From the NCBI GenBank assembly GCA_964425585.1, contig CAYRMG010000031.1:1-13811 (forward strand): a stretch of DNA of 13,811 nt, in the 5' to 3' direction. The DNA is from Aquifex sp964425585. GTDB lineage: Bacteria; Aquificota; Aquificia; Aquificales; Aquificaceae. Every line of letters begins with the position of its first letter. Position 1 is the first letter of the stretch. Below, one piece after another: positions 1 through 6,426 of this stretch. Made by a program: the position numbers and the translations under genes. The notes beneath the pieces were generated by a model that ran no database searches, was not told the DNA's origin, and saw nothing but the letters and a program-made list of their open reading frames with translations.

Positions 1-2
1 AA

Positions 3-110
3 AGAAACGAGTCCTTCATAATTTGTACTGGTAAAAATAAACCTTCATGGTTTCCGCAGTATACAAAAGCTGTTCATGATTCTGAATTCCAACAATCTTT
101 TAAAGCCTGA
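3..110 (+). CDS. Possible C-terminal tail of an unrecognised protein (partial, tentative)
   Basis: A reading frame is open from the left window edge and ends at TGA 108-110, giving about 35 residues that finish in FQQSFKA. I recognise no family. If real, its last 11 bases overlap the 3' end of the minus-strand flavoprotein gene, the same tail-to-tail arrangement seen elsewhere in this window. The stretch is more AT-rich and uses codons such as ACT, GGT and CCT that are less favoured in neighbouring genes, so it could be non-coding or a foreign gene end. On the minus strand a 24-codon open frame also covers positions 3-74 and cannot be excluded. Only sequence to the left would settle this. Confidence 0.3.
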   Translation, partial: RNESFIICTGKNKPSWFPQYTKAVHDSEFQQSFKA

Positions 111-1212
111 GGAAGGAAAGTATAAAACTTCTCACAAAATCCACCCATCCTTTTTTATACAGGTTCTTATAGTTTTCCCTTCCCTTTAGGAGTTCCATAT
201 ACTTTTCAAGGGATTTCCCCGCTCCCATGCGGTAGGCTACTTTTTGAAATCCGTATGCAAGCCTTGCTATCTTCCCGGCGTATATAAACTCGGAAAGTAA
301 ATCCTCAACTTTTTTTTCGTAATTCCGTGTAGGGTTTTCGGGATTTTCTAATATAGCCTTTCCAGCTTTTAGGCCGCTTAAGTATGCGTAATAAATTCCT
401 TCTCCAAGAAGAGGGTCAACAAAGTTTCCGGCATCTCCCAGAAGTAAAATCCTACCCTTCCCGAGATGTAAGTCTCCTTTACTTTCCGTGAAGGGAATAA
501 ACCACCCCTTCGGTTTGTAAACCTTCCTGATTTTTACATTTTCTTGCTTCTTTACGTATTCCTCAAGAACTTTATTCAGGTTTTCTTTTCCCGTTGATGC
601 TACGCCTATATTGATTAAATCTCCCTTAGGGAAAATCCACAGGTATCCCCTTTTCACAACACCTATCTCTATTATTACCGATTCTTTGTCCATATCTCCT
701 TCCGCTAAAAGCTCAACGGAACGGTAAAATTTCTCTTTCTCATATCCGAGAATTTTTGATACTTTGCTGTAAAAACCGTCCGCTCCCAGAAGAAAGTCCG
801 TTTCAACTTTTCCCTTAGATGTATGGATTAATATCTTCCCCTTTTCTTGAAAGAATCCAAAAAACTCCACCCCTTCCCACAACTCAGCTCCCGAAGATAA
901 CGCTTTCTGGGTAAGGTAAAGGTCAAAATCAGCCCTATCTATTATGTAAGCTACCTCTTTCTTTTCTTTAAGAACCGATTCCTCTCCCCTGAAACCCAAA
1001 ACGCCTCTGTTTATTACGTTCAGAACCTTTTTTTTGAAGTCAGGGGGTAGATATTTGGAAAACCTTGAAGAAAGAGCTCCACCGCACAGCTTGAACCTGG
1101 GGAGTTTCTTCTTCTCAATTATTAAAACCTTTAGTCCATTTTCCGCGAGATATCTTCCGCAGGAAGCTCCTGCAGGCCCGCTTCCTACTATTACCGCATC
1201 ATACTTGCTCAT
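100..1212 (-). CDS. Geranylgeranyl-reductase-family FAD-dependent oxidoreductase
   Basis: This 370-residue flavoprotein belongs to the geranylgeranyl reductase / digeranylgeranylglycerophospholipid reductase group of the PHBH fold. It shows an N-terminal dinucleotide-binding GSGPAG (residues 10-15) with Glu33 ending the second strand, the family's PRFKLCGGALS segment (38-48), IDRADFD (91-97), GADG (143-146), the substrate-cavity YLWIFPKGD (190-198), and the second FAD motif GDAG with GEGI (259-273). Members reduce isoprenoid double bonds, in archaeal ether lipids, chlorophyll side chains or quinone tails; the substrate here cannot be read from sequence. The C-terminal 90 residues are Lys- and aromatic-rich, suggesting membrane association, but no clear transmembrane helix is visible. 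Its ATG lies inside the last codons of rbfA (14-base overlap), so translation is probably coupled. Family assignment is firm; the precise substrate is not. Confidence 0.87.
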   Translation of the reverse strand: MSKYDAVIVGSGPAGASCGRYLAENGLKVLIIEKKKLPRFKLCGGALSSRFSKYLPPDFKKKVLNVINRGVLGFRGEESVLKEKKEVAYIIDRADFDLYLTQKALSSGAELWEGVEFFGFFQEKGKILIHTSKGKVETDFLLGADGFYSKVSKILGYEKEKFYRSVELLAEGDMDKESVIIEIGVVKRGYLWIFPKGDLINIGVASTGKENLNKVLEEYVKKQENVKIRKVYKPKGWFIPFTESKGDLHLGKGRILLLGDAGNFVDPLLGEGIYYAYLSGLKAGKAILENPENPTRNYEKKVEDLLSEFIYAGKIARLAYGFQKVAYRMGAGKSLEKYMELLKGRENYKNLYKKGWVDFVRSFILSFLRL

Positions 1213-1516
1213 TCCAGAGCTTTTCCATTATCTGCGTTTCTTTATCTTCCTCAAACTCAAGCTTGGGGATAACCTTTACCCTGAATCTCTTTATCTTTTC
1301 CGTTATGTTCCTTTTATGCTCCTCAAGGAAGGTTTTAACCTTATCTGCGTTTTCTTCTGGAAGAACCGTAAAAAACACTTTTGCCCTGCTTCCGTCTTTT
1401 GTAAGCTCAACCCTTGTTATACTCACAATACCTATATCGGGAGGAGCGTTCTCAACAACGTATTTAGCGACCACTTCTTTTATCTGTTCACTCAGCCTTT
1501 CCCTCTTCTTGCTCAT
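1199..1516 (-). CDS. rbfA: Ribosome-binding factor A (30S maturation)
   Basis: RbfA is a small KH-fold protein that binds the 30S subunit and helps mature the 5' end of 16S rRNA. This one is 105 residues, a little shorter than the usual 115-135. It has the family pattern: an N-terminal basic helix (SKKRERLSEQIKEVV), the strand around IGIVSITRVELTKDG (residues 28-42), SRAKVFFTVLP (43-53), and RVKVIPKLEFEEDKE (79-93), matching the conserved 'vPel.F..D' segment. It overlaps the preceding 117-residue gene by 29 bases and the following flavoprotein gene by 14. In many bacteria rbfA sits in a nusA-infB cluster; here it does not. The extended basic C-terminal tail seen in some RbfA proteins is absent. 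Confidence 0.87.
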   Translation of the reverse strand: MSKKRERLSEQIKEVVAKYVVENAPPDIGIVSITRVELTKDGSRAKVFFTVLPEENADKVKTFLEEHKRNITEKIKRFRVKVIPKLEFEEDKETQIMEKLWNEQV

Positions 1517-1841
1517 TTTCTACTTTCTCCAATATATCTTCGTATTTCTTATACTCTTCGCTCTTGAGAATATCCGTTATAAACTCGTCAATTTCCTTCT
1601 TTTCAAGCATAGCCCCCGCAAGCAGTCTTCCGGTATATTTGTTATCCTTTATTTCCCAGAACATAAAAAACTCGGGAAACTTCTGCTTTATTTTTCTGTA
1701 GGCGTATCCGTATTTACTGTCCTTTAAGGGATTTTGTTCTATGAAGAAGTGATTTTTATTGAGCTCAATTACGTGTAGTATAGCCCCCCTTCTTGTTCTT
1801 ACAAGCTTAAGTTTGAAGTTCCACTCCTTTAATGTTTCCAT
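1488..1841 (-). CDS. Unrecognised 117-residue protein, first gene of the rbfA operon
   Basis: I do not recognise a family. The protein is soluble, with no signal peptide or membrane segment. The first 80 residues alternate hydrophobic and charged positions with many aromatics (HFFIEQNP, KFPEFFMFWEIKDNKY), suggesting a small alpha/beta fold. The last 40 residues are predicted helical and become strongly acidic (EKVENEQEEGKAE). The ATG at 1841 is the first in frame; no Shine-Dalgarno is visible, and a TAAAAT hexamer lies 6 bases upstream, so the mRNA may be leaderless. The gene ends 29 bases inside rbfA, which suggests co-translation with the ribosome-assembly factor. It is probably a real gene: the operon overlap and codon use match its neighbours. 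Confidence 0.72.
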   Translation of the reverse strand: METLKEWNFKLKLVRTRRGAILHVIELNKNHFFIEQNPLKDSKYGYAYRKIKQKFPEFFMFWEIKDNKYTGRLLAGAMLEKKEIDEFITDILKSEEYKKYEDILEKVENEQEEGKAE

Positions 1842-1847
1842 ATATTT

Positions 1848-1853
1848 ATTTTA
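1848..1853 (-). promoter_or_regulatory. Candidate -10 element for the rbfA operon
   Basis: Read on the minus strand this is TAAAAT, one base from TATAAT, and it ends 6 bases before the ATG at 1841. No convincing TTGACA-like -35 lies 16-18 bases upstream. If used, transcription would start at or next to the A of the start codon. Confidence 0.35.
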
Positions 1854-1870
1854 GCCCAAAGCTAATTAAA

Positions 1871-1876
1871 TTTAAT
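1871..1876 (+). promoter_or_regulatory. Candidate -10 element for mnmA
   Basis: TTTAAT, one base from TATAAT, ends 6 bases before the mnmA ATG at 1883. No ribosome-binding site lies between. It sits back to back with the opposing TAAAAT at 1848-1853, with 17 bases between the two hexamers, so a -35 for either promoter would fall on the other's -10. Confidence 0.33.
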
Positions 1877-1882
1877 CTTCTG

Positions 1883-2950
1883 ATGAAGATAGCGGTCGGA
1901 ATGAGCGGTGGCGTTGATAGTAGTGTCACCGCACTTCTTTTAAAGGAAGCAGGATATGAAGTAATAGGTGTGACACTGAGATTTCATACCTTGGAAGCTT
2001 GTGAGGTAAACGAAACCCATAACGTATGCTGTTCTCCGAAGGACGTTCAGGATGCCTCAAAAGTGGCTAAAAGGCTCGGAATTCCTCATATGGTGTTTAG
2101 CTGGGAGAAAATATTCAAATCCAAAGTGATAGACTACTTTGTTGAGGAGTATCTGAAAGGAAGAACCCCAAATCCCTGCGCTATCTGCAACAGGGATGTA
2201 AAGACGGGATTTTTTGCAAGGTATCTTAGGAATGTTGCGGATATAGACAAGCTTGCTACGGGACATTATGCAAAAATTGAAAGGGACAACGAATTCGGAA
2301 ATGTAATAAAAAGACCGAAGGACAGAAAAAGGGACCAGACTTACTTTCTTTCCCTCGTGAAGAAGGAGGATTTAGAGCTTTTACTCTTCCCCTTGGGGGA
2401 TTTCACGAAGGATGAAGTGAGGAAGATAGCGGAAAAATACGGACTTGAAGTTGCTAAAAAGAGGGATTCCCAGGAAGTATGTTTCCTTATGGGAAAATCT
2501 CCCGGCGAGTATATGGAGGAGGTTATCGGAAAGAGGGAAGGTTTTATAAAACATGTTTCGGGAAAAATATTAGGTAAGCATGAAGGCATATACAGATTTA
2601 CGATAGGTCAAAGAAGAGGTCTCGGTATATCCTACGGAAAACCCCTTTACGTTATTGATATTCAACCCGAAACCAATACAATTGTGGTGGGTGAAGAAAA
2701 ATACCTTTACAACGACAAGCTTCTCGTGAGAAATATAAACTTTCACGTTCCTATGGAGAGGTGGAAAAACGTTTCCGCTCAAATAAGGTATAGACAAAAC
2801 CCCGTTCCCGTTGAAGAAATAACAAGAACCGATGAAGGGTTCGTTGTGAAGTTCAAGGAAGATGTAAGGGGCATTACTCCGGGGCAGGTTATAGCCTTCT
2901 ACAGCGGTGATACGCTACTCGGGGGAGGTATTATAGAAAAAGCTCTTTAG
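1883..2950 (+). CDS. mnmA: tRNA-uridine 2-sulfurtransferase
   Basis: MnmA (TrmU) adenylates and thiolates U34 of Lys, Glu and Gln tRNAs to give 2-thiouridine, taking sulfur from a cysteine-desulfurase relay. The 355-residue protein begins MKIAVGMSGGVDSS with the N-type ATP-pyrophosphatase PP-loop (SGGVDSS, residues 8-14). The catalytic cysteine pair is Cys99 in TPNPCAICN and Cys200 in SQEVCF. DQTYFL (151-156) and FTIGQRRGLG (239-248) are family landmarks, followed by the C-terminal beta-barrel that contacts tRNA. I chose ATG 1883 because it gives the standard N-terminus; an in-frame ATG at 1832 would add 17 atypical residues and overlap the opposite gene. There is no Shine-Dalgarno. Its last 36 bases overlap the 3' end of maf on the other strand. 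2-thiouridine stabilises tRNA in thermophiles. Confidence 0.96.
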   Translation: MKIAVGMSGGVDSSVTALLLKEAGYEVIGVTLRFHTLEACEVNETHNVCCSPKDVQDASKVAKRLGIPHMVFSWEKIFKSKVIDYFVEEYLKGRTPNPCAICNRDVKTGFFARYLRNVADIDKLATGHYAKIERDNEFGNVIKRPKDRKRDQTYFLSLVKKEDLELLLFPLGDFTKDEVRKIAEKYGLEVAKKRDSQEVCFLMGKSPGEYMEEVIGKREGFIKHVSGKILGKHEGIYRFTIGQRRGLGISYGKPLYVIDIQPETNTIVVGEEKYLYNDKLLVRNINFHVPMERWKNVSAQIRYRQNPVPVEEITRTDEGFVVKFKEDVRGITPGQVIAFYSGDTLLGGGIIEKAL

Positions 2951-3484
2951 AGCTTCGTAAACTTTCACCACGGGAAGACCCATTACCGTGTAAAAATTCC
3001 CGTGAATTTTTTCAACGATTGTAGCTCCGAACCCTTGAACCCCGTAAGCTCCCGCTTTATCAAGGGGCTCCCCGCTTCTGACATAATCCTCTATTTCTTT
3101 GTCTGTTAAATTTCTAAACTTGACGCGTGCGATATCGTGGAATGTAAGCTTTCTTTTTTTTGATATTATTGAAACCGCGGTAACGACATTGTGCCATTTG
3201 CCCGAAAGTCTCTTCAGTATTCTTTTCGCATCTTCTTCGTCCTTCGGTTTTCCTATAATCTCATTTCCGAGGTATACAAGTGTATCCGCACCGATTACAA
3301 CCGCATCTTTATACATCTTCCAAACGGATAGAGCTTTTTCTCTGGACAGTTTTCTCGCGGTAATGATAGGTTTTCCTTCAATCGGAATTTCCTTTATCTT
3401 TGCGGGAATTACATCAAAATCCAATCCGAGAAGAGAAAGAATCTCAATACGGCGGGGAGAGGATGAGGCAAGTATCAGCTTCAT
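2915..3484 (-). CDS. maf: Maf-family nucleotide pyrophosphatase (dTTP/UTP type)
   Basis: Maf proteins hydrolyse nucleoside triphosphates, including modified ones, to monophosphates and are thought to sanitise nucleotide pools; overproduction inhibits septation in Bacillus. The 189 residues are the usual length. Visible are the substrate-binding SSSPRR (7-12), the catalytic Asp in GADT (65-68), the Lys in GKPKDEEDA (78-86), and DKAGAYGVQG (142-151). The DKAGAY form fits the YhdE-like dTTP/UTP pyrophosphatase subgroup rather than the m7GTP (YceF-like) subgroup. It is the last gene of the fab operon: its ATG shares one base with the fabF stop (TAATG). Its final 36 bases run antisense into the end of mnmA. 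Confidence 0.92.
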   Translation of the reverse strand: MKLILASSSPRRIEILSLLGLDFDVIPAKIKEIPIEGKPIITARKLSREKALSVWKMYKDAVVIGADTLVYLGNEIIGKPKDEEDAKRILKRLSGKWHNVVTAVSIISKKRKLTFHDIARVKFRNLTDKEIEDYVRSGEPLDKAGAYGVQGFGATIVEKIHGNFYTVMGLPVVKVYEALKSFFYNTSPE

Positions 3485-4728
3485 TATTCGGGCTTTTTAA
3501 ACACAAGCGTTGCGTTTGTTCCTCCGAATCCGAAGGCATTTGATAGGGCAACCCTAACGGGATACTCAATAGCCTTGTTGGGGACGTAATCTAAATCACA
3601 CTCGGGGTCAGGATTCTCAAGGTTTATCGTTGGGGGTATAACACCCGTTTCTATGGTTTTTACCGTGGCAACCGCTTCAACCGCCGCCGCGGCTCCGAGA
3701 AGGTGCCCTATCATGGATTTATTTGAGGATATCTTTAGCTTGTATGCATGTTCTCCAAAGAGCTGTTTTATGGCCATCGTCTCTGTTTTGTCGTTTAGGG
3801 GAGTTGATGTTCCGTGAGCGTTTATGTAATCAACCTCTTCGGGTTTTATTCCTGCATCTTCCAGGGCGAGCTTCATACATTGGTAAGCTCCTTCTCCGCA
3901 TTCGTGGGGAGAGGTTATATGATAAGCGTCATCGGTGGCTCCGTAACCGATAAGCTCCGCGTATATCTTTGCTCCCCTTTTTTTTGCCCTTTCGTATTCT
4001 TCAAGAATTAGGATTCCCGCACCCTCTCCCATAACAAAGCCGTCCCTGTCCCTATCAAAGGGTCTTGAAGCCTTTTGGGGTTCATCGTTTCTCGTTGATA
4101 GTGCTTTCATTGATGCAAAGCCGGCAACCCCCAAGGGTGTTATTGCGGCTTCCGTTCCTCCCGCTATTGCAACATCTATATCCCCTTTCTGTATAAGTCT
4201 GAAGGCGTCTCCTATTGCATGGTTTCCCGTTGCACAAGCGGAGGTAACGCAGTAATTGGGGCCCTTAAAACCCCACCTTATGGCGACCAATCCCGAAGCC
4301 ATATTGGAAATTCCGTAGGGGATGAAGAAAGGGGATACCCTTCTCGCGCCCTTTTCCTTAAGAATAAGAGTCTGGTCTTCTATGTCCTTCAGTCCGCCTA
4401 TGCCCGTTCCTATAATAACACCTACCCTATAGGGGTCGTATTCGCTTTCAAGGAGACCACTATCCTCAAGGGCTTCCTTTACGGCCGCCACGGCAAACTG
4501 GATAAAGCGGGATGTCTTTCTTGCCTCTTTTTTGTCCATAAATTCTTCGGGATTAAAGTCCTTTACCTCCGCTGCTATCTTAACGGGTATTCCGTAATCA
4601 TCGGGGTTAAAGCTCTTTATGTAATCTACGCCGCTCACTCCGTTGACGAGATTTTCCCAAAACTTTTTAACACCGGTTCCGATGGGCGTTACCGCACCTA
4701 TACCCGTTATAACGACCCTTCTCTTCAT
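3484..4728 (-). CDS. fabF: 3-oxoacyl-[ACP] synthase II (KAS II)
   Basis: FabF condenses malonyl-ACP with acyl-ACP in the elongation cycle of cytosolic type II fatty-acid synthesis. The 414-residue length is standard. The thiolase-fold active site is complete: nucleophile Cys165 in TSACATG, His305 in NAHGTST, Lys337 in NKSMIGH and His342 in the same segment. GFGGTNA near the C-terminus (401-407) is also typical. The Cys-His-His triad distinguishes it from FabH-type synthases. Its ATG overlaps the acpP stop codon (ATGA), and the GGTAGGAGG run just before it can act as ribosome-binding site within acpP. It directly follows its carrier-protein partner, which supports the FabF assignment over FabB. 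Confidence 0.96.
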   Translation of the reverse strand: MKRRVVITGIGAVTPIGTGVKKFWENLVNGVSGVDYIKSFNPDDYGIPVKIAAEVKDFNPEEFMDKKEARKTSRFIQFAVAAVKEALEDSGLLESEYDPYRVGVIIGTGIGGLKDIEDQTLILKEKGARRVSPFFIPYGISNMASGLVAIRWGFKGPNYCVTSACATGNHAIGDAFRLIQKGDIDVAIAGGTEAAITPLGVAGFASMKALSTRNDEPQKASRPFDRDRDGFVMGEGAGILILEEYERAKKRGAKIYAELIGYGATDDAYHITSPHECGEGAYQCMKLALEDAGIKPEEVDYINAHGTSTPLNDKTETMAIKQLFGEHAYKLKISSNKSMIGHLLGAAAAVEAVATVKTIETGVIPPTINLENPDPECDLDYVPNKAIEYPVRVALSNAFGFGGTNATLVFKKPE

Positions 4729-4961
4729 CCTCCTACCTTTTCTTTGAGGTAATTAATTACGTCCCCGACCGTTTGTATCTTTTCCGCATCTTCGTCGGGT
4801 ATCTCAATACCGAACTCTTCCTCAAAGGCCATAATGAGCTCAACAACGTCAAGTGAGTCAGCTCCGAGGTCTTCAACAAACTTAGCCTCGGGTGTTATTT
4901 TTTCCTTCTCAACCCCGAGCTGTTCCGCAATAATTTCTTTAACCCTCTCTTCCAAGCTCAT
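4725..4961 (-). CDS. acpP: Acyl carrier protein
   Basis: ACP carries growing acyl chains on a 4'-phosphopantetheine arm. The 78-residue acidic protein has the conserved attachment motif GADSL with Ser36, and the usual four-helix pattern: EERVKEIIAEQLGV as helix I, then DVVELIMAFEEEFGI as helix II after the Ser. It lies between fabG and fabF, the classic order. A perfect AGGAGGT precedes its ATG, the strongest ribosome-binding site of the minus-strand genes here, as expected for a protein needed in high amounts. It ends in an ATGA overlap with fabF. Confidence 0.97.
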   Translation of the reverse strand: MSLEERVKEIIAEQLGVEKEKITPEAKFVEDLGADSLDVVELIMAFEEEFGIEIPDEDAEKIQTVGDVINYLKEKVGG

Positions 4962-4966
4962 ACCTT

Positions 4967-4973
4967 ACCTCCT
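4967..4973 (-). promoter_or_regulatory. Strong Shine-Dalgarno site for acpP
   Basis: Read on the minus strand this is AGGAGGT, a full match to the 16S anti-Shine-Dalgarno, five bases before the acpP ATG and directly after the fabG stop codon. It contrasts with fabG itself, which has no such site. Confidence 0.8.
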
Positions 4974-5720
4974 TTAAAACATTCCGCCGTTAACATGTAT
5001 AGTTTCACCCGTTATATAACTTGCCAAATCCGAGCATAAAAATAAAACAACGTTTGCAACTTCCTCGGGACTTCCAAATCTCCCGAGGGGAATCTGTTCC
5101 TTATACCTTTCCCTTATATCCTCCGATAGAGCAGCGGTCATATCCGTTTCTATAAAGCCCGGGGCTATTGCGTTAACGAGAATGTTTCTCGGTGCGAGTT
5201 CCTTCGCAAGGGATTTCGTAAAACCTATTAGACCCGCCTTAGTTGAAGCGTAATTAGTCTGTCCTGCGTTTCCTATAAATCCGACAACCGAGGAGATGTT
5301 AATAATCCTTCCCCACCTTTGTTTTAACATCTTTTTTATAGCTTGTTGTGTGACAAGGAAAGCACCCGTTAGGTTTGTTCTTATCACCTCTTCCCAATCA
5401 TTTAAGGTCATTCTCATAAAGAGTTTATCCCTTGTTATACCTGCGTTGTTCACGAGTATATCAACACCGCCGAAGGCTTTATTTATCTCATCAAAGGCCT
5501 TCTTCACGCTTTCGGGATTTCCCACATCCATGGAAATACCGAGCGTTTCAACGGAGAACTTTTCTTTTATTTCCTTTGCAACTTCGTCCGCTCTGTTTTT
5601 ATCCCTTCCCGTTATAATTACGGTGCTTCCCGCGGATGCGAGCTTTTCCGCTATTGCCCTTCCTATGCCCCGTGTTGAACCCGTTATAAGAGAAACCTTA
5701 CCGCTCAGGTCTATTTCCAT
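4974..5720 (-). CDS. fabG: 3-oxoacyl-[ACP] reductase
   Basis: FabG reduces beta-ketoacyl-ACP to beta-hydroxyacyl-ACP with NADPH. This 248-residue short-chain dehydrogenase has the cofactor motif TGSTRGIG (13-20), NNAG (91-94), and the catalytic set Asn116, Ser144, Tyr157 and Lys161 (NYASTK). The ending GETIHVNGGMF is the family's usual C-terminus. I chose the ATG at 5720, giving MEIDLSGKVSLITG. A longer in-frame start at 5825 would add 35 residues that run through the intergenic gap and into flgH, and they do not resemble any FabG extension. The gene opens the fabG-acpP-fabF-maf operon. A TATAAT on its strand lies 12 bases before the start and no Shine-Dalgarno is present, so the mRNA leader would be only a few bases. 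Confidence 0.96.
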   Translation of the reverse strand: MEIDLSGKVSLITGSTRGIGRAIAEKLASAGSTVIITGRDKNRADEVAKEIKEKFSVETLGISMDVGNPESVKKAFDEINKAFGGVDILVNNAGITRDKLFMRMTLNDWEEVIRTNLTGAFLVTQQAIKKMLKQRWGRIINISSVVGFIGNAGQTNYASTKAGLIGFTKSLAKELAPRNILVNAIAPGFIETDMTAALSEDIRERYKEQIPLGRFGSPEEVANVVLFLCSDLASYITGETIHVNGGMF

Positions 5721-5732
5721 TATGGCTTCATA

Positions 5733-5765
5733 ATTATAGCAAAAACTTAACAGTGACGCTATAAT
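5733..5765. promoter_or_regulatory. Back-to-back -10 elements of fabG and flgH in a perfect inverted repeat
   Basis: AATTATAGC (5732-5740) and GCTATAATT (5758-5766) are perfect 9-base inverted copies with 17 bases between. Each contains a consensus TATAAT pointing outward: 5738 to 5733 toward fabG and 5760 to 5765 toward flgH. Expected start sites are about 5726 and 5772, leaving leaders of only a few bases. No TTGACA-like -35 is recognisable, and each -35 position would overlap the other gene's -10. The repeat may simply reflect two facing promoters, or may be an operator. Confidence 0.5.
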
Positions 5766-5775
5766 TTTTATAAAA

Positions 5776-6426
5776 ATGGCCTTTTTACTTGCTTTTCTTT
5801 TATTCCTTGTATCCTGTTCAACCAAAGCGGAAAAGAAACATAAATATATATATACTTTTCCGAAAAACTACGAAGCTCCTAAACCTTCAAGGGGAAGCCT
5901 CTACAGAGCGCCCTCGGATGCTTACCTTTACGGCTCGGTAAGGGCTTCTCAGGTGGGTGATGTGATATACGTTCGCGTAATAGAAAGCGTAAACGCCATA
6001 GAGCAGGTATCTTCAAATATAGGCAGGAGTTCTTCCTTTTCAAACGCAATAACCTCATTTTTCGGGATTCATCCCGCCACCCTGAAGAACCTTGGAGCGG
6101 GGGGAAAAGCTTCCCTTTCCTCAAAGGCTGGAAGTAAGTATCAACAGAGCGGTATTCTTACAACAACACTCGCGGGAAGGGTCATAAAAGTTTTCCCGAA
6201 CGGAACTATGCTGATAGAGGCCAAGAAGTATATTGAGGTAAACGGTGCCAAAAGGGAGTTCGTTCTGAGGGGAATAATCAGACCCGAAGACATAGATTCC
6301 TCAAATACCGTGACGAGCGACAAGATAGCGGATATGGAGATTTTCTTTGAAGGAAAGGGATATCTGGTGAGCGGAGGGGAACCGGGATGGTTGGCAAAAA
6401 TCTTTTCGTTAATCTTTCCCTTTTAG
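5776..6426 (+). CDS. flgH: Flagellar L-ring protein (lipoprotein)
   Basis: FlgH forms the outer-membrane L ring, the bushing through which the flagellar rod passes; its presence implies a Gram-negative envelope. The 216 residues start with a short hydrophobic signal and lipobox LVSC, with Cys14 as the lipidated residue. Family landmarks are VGDVIYVRV (60-68), the loop rich in Ser and Gly (75-125), PNGTMLIEAKK (141-151), GIIRPEDID (166-174) and the terminal GYLVSGGEPGW. The signal peptide is odd: from ATG 5776 it has no positive charge before the hydrophobic core. An upstream ATT at 5764 would add Ile-Phe-Ile-Lys, but ATG is the conservative choice. No Shine-Dalgarno precedes it. It overlaps flgI by 40 bases. 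Confidence 0.94.
   Translation: MAFLLAFLLFLVSCSTKAEKKHKYIYTFPKNYEAPKPSRGSLYRAPSDAYLYGSVRASQVGDVIYVRVIESVNAIEQVSSNIGRSSSFSNAITSFFGIHPATLKNLGAGGKASLSSKAGSKYQQSGILTTTLAGRVIKVFPNGTMLIEAKKYIEVNGAKREFVLRGIIRPEDIDSSNTVTSDKIADMEIFFEGKGYLVSGGEPGWLAKIFSLIFPF

Noticed and set aside
2940..2955. Palindrome AAGCTCTTTAGAGCTT around the mnmA stop codon as a terminator
   Set aside because: On the plus strand no T-run follows. On the minus strand five Ts follow, but the hairpin lies upstream of the maf stop codon, so termination there would truncate maf mRNA. It is probably chance within two overlapping coding ends.
4219..4752. 177-codon open frame antisense to fabF and acpP
   Set aside because: It crosses two certain genes, has no motif, and mirrors their codon bias.
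5296..5733. 145-codon open frame antisense to fabG
   Set aside because: It lies entirely across a well-supported fabG, is low complexity in Ser, Ile and Phe, and has no ribosome-binding site.
5741..5765. Sigma-28 flagellar promoter (TAAAGTTT-N11-GCCGATAA) before flgH
   Set aside because: AAAAACTT and GCTATAAT are only a loose match and are 9, not 11, bases apart; the TATAAT reading is simpler.
5721..5825. Longer FabG with a 35-residue N-terminal extension
   Set aside because: The extension is read through the intergenic gap and the flgH start, has no homology to FabG proteins, and would place the start downstream of the opposing promoter.
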